The notes under the pieces were generated by a model. The model worked only from the letters and a program-made list of their open reading frames with translations, had not been told where the DNA came from and did no database searches. DNA of 64,000 nucleotides from Rhodocollybia butyracea (taxonomy: Eukaryota > Basidiomycota > Agaricomycetes > Agaricales > Omphalotaceae). The translations under genes and the position numbers were made by a program. This document shows, in pieces, positions 61,039 to 64,000 of this stretch (its first letter is position 1; each line of letters opens with the position of its first letter). The DNA is taken from assembly GCA_015501585.1 (NCBI GenBank), contig JADNRY010000010.1, forward strand, positions 434,001-498,000, in the 5' to 3' direction.

Positions 61039-62141
61039 ATGGCAGACGATACAGCCGAAAGTTGGACACTTATTCCTATCAAGGAGAAAGAAGACGGTTC
61101 AAACAACTATGCTCAATTCAAATTTAGATCCACTTGCTACCTCAGAGCTGTTGGGTATCTCAAATACATCGAGGATTCTAATCCTCCTGTCATCCCCAAA
61201 CTCTGTCCCCCCCATCGAATCCAAGGTCTTGACGCTGCAGGCAATAATAAAACCATCACGATTCCTAGTAACGAAGTCGAAGTCGCGAACGCGGAAGCCA
61301 ATGCAAAACATTGGAGGGCAGAAGACCAAGAGGTCCTCGCTCTCATTGTCCAAGCAGTCCCGGTCGAGAAACGTTACGTTGTCAATGATTGCCATACCGC
61401 TCACGAGGCCTGGGAAGCTCTGAGGAACGAGTACGAATTTCCAAACAAACTCATCGCGATGGATATTATGCGGCAGATGATTGGGATGCCCTGTGGCCAA
61501 GGTGACGATCCTGTCCGGTGGTTGTGCACCATGAGGCAGCTGCGCAGTAAATTGTGCGCGGCAAGTATGGATTTAATGCCTGATTCGGAATACGCGGTCC
61601 ATCTGGTGATGCTCATGAGCAAAGATCCCGAATGGAGGTATTGCAGGGATTCTCTGCTCCATGACTTGGTGACTGCCAGCGCCGAAGGTAGACCCCTCAG
61701 TTCCTCTGTAGTCATCGAGCGGCTGAGGGATAAAGAAATCGACCTGGGTATCGCCCCTTGTTTAATTTCCATCAAAAACCTCGTTGCCTCAGCTAGAACA
61801 ACCAAGCGACACGACAATGCTGTCCCTAGCGCACACTCTGCGGGCGGTGCTCCCGCTCCATCCGACAATAGGCAACGACGCCAAGGTCGACGACCAGCGC
61901 CTTACTCATCCCGTCCGCAACGAAGACTTGGGGTGGTCGTAACAATTTCTTCTGCGAAAACTTGTTATGCGAGAGCCCCGTCGGACATGTCAAAGAGAAC
62001 TGCTTTTCATACGGAGGAGGAAAAGCAGGGCAGTATCCACCAGATTGGAACGGAAGAAAAGATATACATCTTTCACCTGATGCCAGAATTGCATCTCGTC
62101 ACAAGGCCGCTGTGGAAAAGTTAGTAAGTATGAGAATCTGA
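61039..62141 (+). pseudogene. Copia-type retrotransposon gag remnant (UBN2-like), frameshifted
   Basis: The frame from 61039 (MADDTAESWTLIPIKEKEDG) gives the gag-like polyprotein start of Ty1/copia elements: CYLRAVGYLKYIED, then AWEALRNEYEFPNKLIAMD and DDPVRWLCTMRQLRSKL, typical UBN2 text. From about 61925 the zinc-knuckle-like sequence (CESPVGHVKENC, GGGKAGQYPPDWNG) lies in another frame, so a frameshift separates the domains. The knuckle spacing is irregular, and the reading ends at TGA 62139-62141. No protease, integrase or reverse transcriptase follows in the window. It is a fragment of an inactive element. Confidence 0.75.
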
Positions 62142-62989
62142 GACTGTCTATTCGTACCAGGTGAGTATAGATTTACCTTATCTCATTTATGTCTTGTATT
62201 AATCATTCACTCGCTTTCTTCGTACCAGAAATAATAAGTATATATATATAGGATCTAAAATATTCTCTTCGCGAATCCGGAAGTTCTTGAAATAAACACC
62301 TTTGTCCGAAAGCGTCCAACGTTGATGATAAGCAAAAGTTACGCCAATAGTAGGGACATTTGATACTTGGTCGCATCTCCCGATACACTCACATCGTATT
62401 ATTTTCCGGTAGATTGGGGCAACTTCATGGTGTATCGGAGGTTCTCGAAGAATGCAAAATTCAGTCCCCGCTATGTCACCTTCCGTCTCATGAAAATATC
62501 GTCTTACATCCGTCCTGCAACTTCTTTCGATGCTCAACCCTTGGCATTTCTGCAATAATGCATCGGAAGGCCGTCACCTTTCTCACTACGTCTGCACAAC
62601 AATCCATTGTGTACTTGAAATCGGTGTGACATTGAAAATCTCGCCGAACTACTGAAAATTAATTGACTGGGTTGCAAGTTGCAAAAATGATTGTACGTCT
62701 TAAGGAAAACACGAGACTAATAACTGGCACGTCGACTATCAATCTGGTGCGCTCGTAGCTATGCAAGAAAATGAGCAGTGTACTTTACGGCGAACGAGTA
62801 TATGACAACCACGGTTCTTGATATGATGTATAATCGGCGGACTAGGTAATAGGAGTTCGAAACCATTGTCTGGAGTAAGCCCGATCCGGGCTTCATCTCT
62901 AACAACCATCACTGAGCACGACATTCAGCAGGACGGGAATGGACAGATGTGAAGTGGTATGCAGATCCAGGTTTTGAAAATAGAGGCAT
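62142..62989. other. Interval between gag remnant and PRCC gene
   Basis: About 850 bp. It has a short AT microsatellite (TATATATATATA near 62240-62251). A plus-strand frame (about 62367-62558, VYRRFSKNAKFSPRYVTFRL) and a minus-strand frame overlap without a known match; they may be transposon debris. No gene is supported. Confidence 0.4.
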
Positions 62990-64000
62990 CTAAAAACCAT
63001 ATTTGTTCCCCGCCTCTGCGATATTTTAAGTGACCAGGAACAAGCTGAGCTGCTACAGAAAGGAAGATACCTTTGCGATTTCGTCGACCTTCCGCTATCT
63101 TCTCCTCCAACGCCTCCCGGTTTGTGTACGCTTCGTTCAGCATAGTAGCCAATTGATGCCTTGAGCGAGCCATGTTGCTGAGTTTAGAGGCCTGATGAAG
63201 AGTTTGCTCAGTACCCATCCAGAAGCTTTTCGCAGGACATCACTAACCGTTATATTCATCTTTGGTTTGTCTGGCTCTCCTCCAGTGTTCTTCGAAACCG
63301 CCTTCCTCTCTTCTCGTTCCTTGATCTCCAACTTGGCCCTCTCCATCTCCTTTGCAGCATCGACCTCCGCCACGTCCCCACGTTCATAGCCTTCGAATCC
63401 TTTCGCGCCTCCCTTCTCCAGCGCTCGGACATGAGCATTATATTCTTTTTCCCATTTCTTTCTAAATTTGTCGTAGAATTCGATATCGTGCTGTCTCCAT
63501 TCTCCGGAAGGAAGTTGATAATAGCCTGGATAAGGATCGTTCACAGAGGGCTCTGGAACTTCGAAGGTGGCGACTTGTGGAGCCGAGCTTATGGATACTG
63601 GGGGTGTTGATGTTGGAAGGATGGAGGATGGGCGGGAGGAGGAGGCCGATGAAGATCCTGGAGAAAGAAGAGTTCATAAAGTATTCAAAGAAGAGCCATT
63701 TCGCACATACCAAGGCCAAAAAAGTCCACGGCCGGAGCTGCGGAAACAGTAGGCTTCGCCAGTGCTTTAGGTCGTTCTTCTTCTAATGAGATATTTGACT
63801 TTCCTTTTGCTAACGAAGGTGGTCGGAAGGCAAATGAGGTCGACGATGAAGCAGGTGTCTCTGAAACTGGTTCATCTCCGGTTAATGAATCAGCTATTGT
63901 ATCATCAGACTCGAGGGGCGGCCTAGAGGTATTGAACACCAAGCCAGGGCCTTTTCCACCACCCAGAACTCGTTCTGGAGCAGAAGCAACAGGAAGCTTT
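62990..64000 (-). CDS. PRCC-like nuclear protein (MAD2B-interacting, PF10253 type), 5' end off window
   Basis: PRCC is linked in animals to splicing and to the mitotic checkpoint protein MAD2B. The visible part, read leftward from the right edge, is disordered (SPGSSSASSSRPSSILPTST), then the domain: NDPYPGYYQLPSGEWRQHD, FYDKFRKKWEKEYNAHVRAL, EKGGAKGFEGYERGDVAE and, after a gap, the basic end: SKLSNMARSRHQLATMLNEA, YTNREALEEKIAEGRRNRKE and AGNKYGF with stop TAG 62990-62992. The short C-terminal GNKYGF matches the conserved end of PRCC proteins, which finish in KYGF. Introns: about 63009-63069, 63190-63250 and 63660-63715. The start lies beyond 64000. Function in fungi is little known. Confidence 0.8.

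Overview
The window looks like ordinary gene-dense nuclear DNA from a basidiomycete fungus, most likely an agaricomycete. Both strands carry compact genes broken by many GT-AG introns of about 45-60 nt, with start codons of divergent neighbours often only 70-150 bp apart. The protein set is fungal and eukaryotic throughout: Tea4/Bud14, Csm3/Swi3, Dbp2, Trs23, Nup133, Rpb12, Ste11 and SRPK-like kinases, plus an agaricomycete-type F-box fragment and a secreted expansin-like protein.

Layout, left to right. 1-8.2 kb: 3' part of a SCAMP gene (-), expansin-like secreted protein (+), COQ11-like oxidoreductase (+), a MITE-like inverted repeat, a decayed coding region, mitochondrial adenylate kinase (-) and an F-box fragment. 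8.2-24.1 kb: TEA4/BUD14 polarity factor (-), old yellow enzyme (-), N-terminal protein methyltransferase (-) divergent from CSM3 (+), DBP2 helicase (-) divergent from a J-protein (+), CMR1 (-) divergent from TRS23 (+). 24.4-39.5 kb: conserved unknown protein (-), mitochondrial SAP-domain protein (+), COA8 (+), NUP133 (-) divergent from RPB12 (+), histone H2B copy 1 (-), long-chain-base kinase (+), a gene-poor stretch, SRPK-like kinase (+). 39.9-51 kb: ferric reductase (-) next to the copper chaperone ATX1 (-), a truncated duplicate of a nearby gene, a small unknown gene (-), an RNase H-like protein with a repeated array of SUMO-type motifs (-), TRM1 (-). 51-64 kb: LAT-type amino-acid transporter (+), STE11-type MAPKKK (-), mitochondrial HTD2-like dehydratase (+), H2B copy 2 (+), a frameshifted Copia-type gag remnant (+), and the 3' part of a PRCC-like gene (-) cut by the right edge.

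How genes relate. Most neighbours are unrelated housekeeping genes. Exceptions worth noting are ATX1 beside a ferric reductase (copper supply and iron reduction both feed high-affinity iron uptake) and a scatter of mitochondrial genes (COQ11, AK3, J-protein, SAP protein, COA8, HTD2). I found no CRISPR array, tRNA, rRNA, biosynthetic cluster or clearly new multi-gene system. The most interesting signals are a single long intron in DBP2 at a position reported as conserved and autoregulatory in yeasts, a tandemly amplified SUMO-motif region, the truncated local gene duplicate, and paired CACGTG boxes upstream of the second H2B gene. Exon boundaries were assigned by eye from reading frame and splice consensus, without transcripts.
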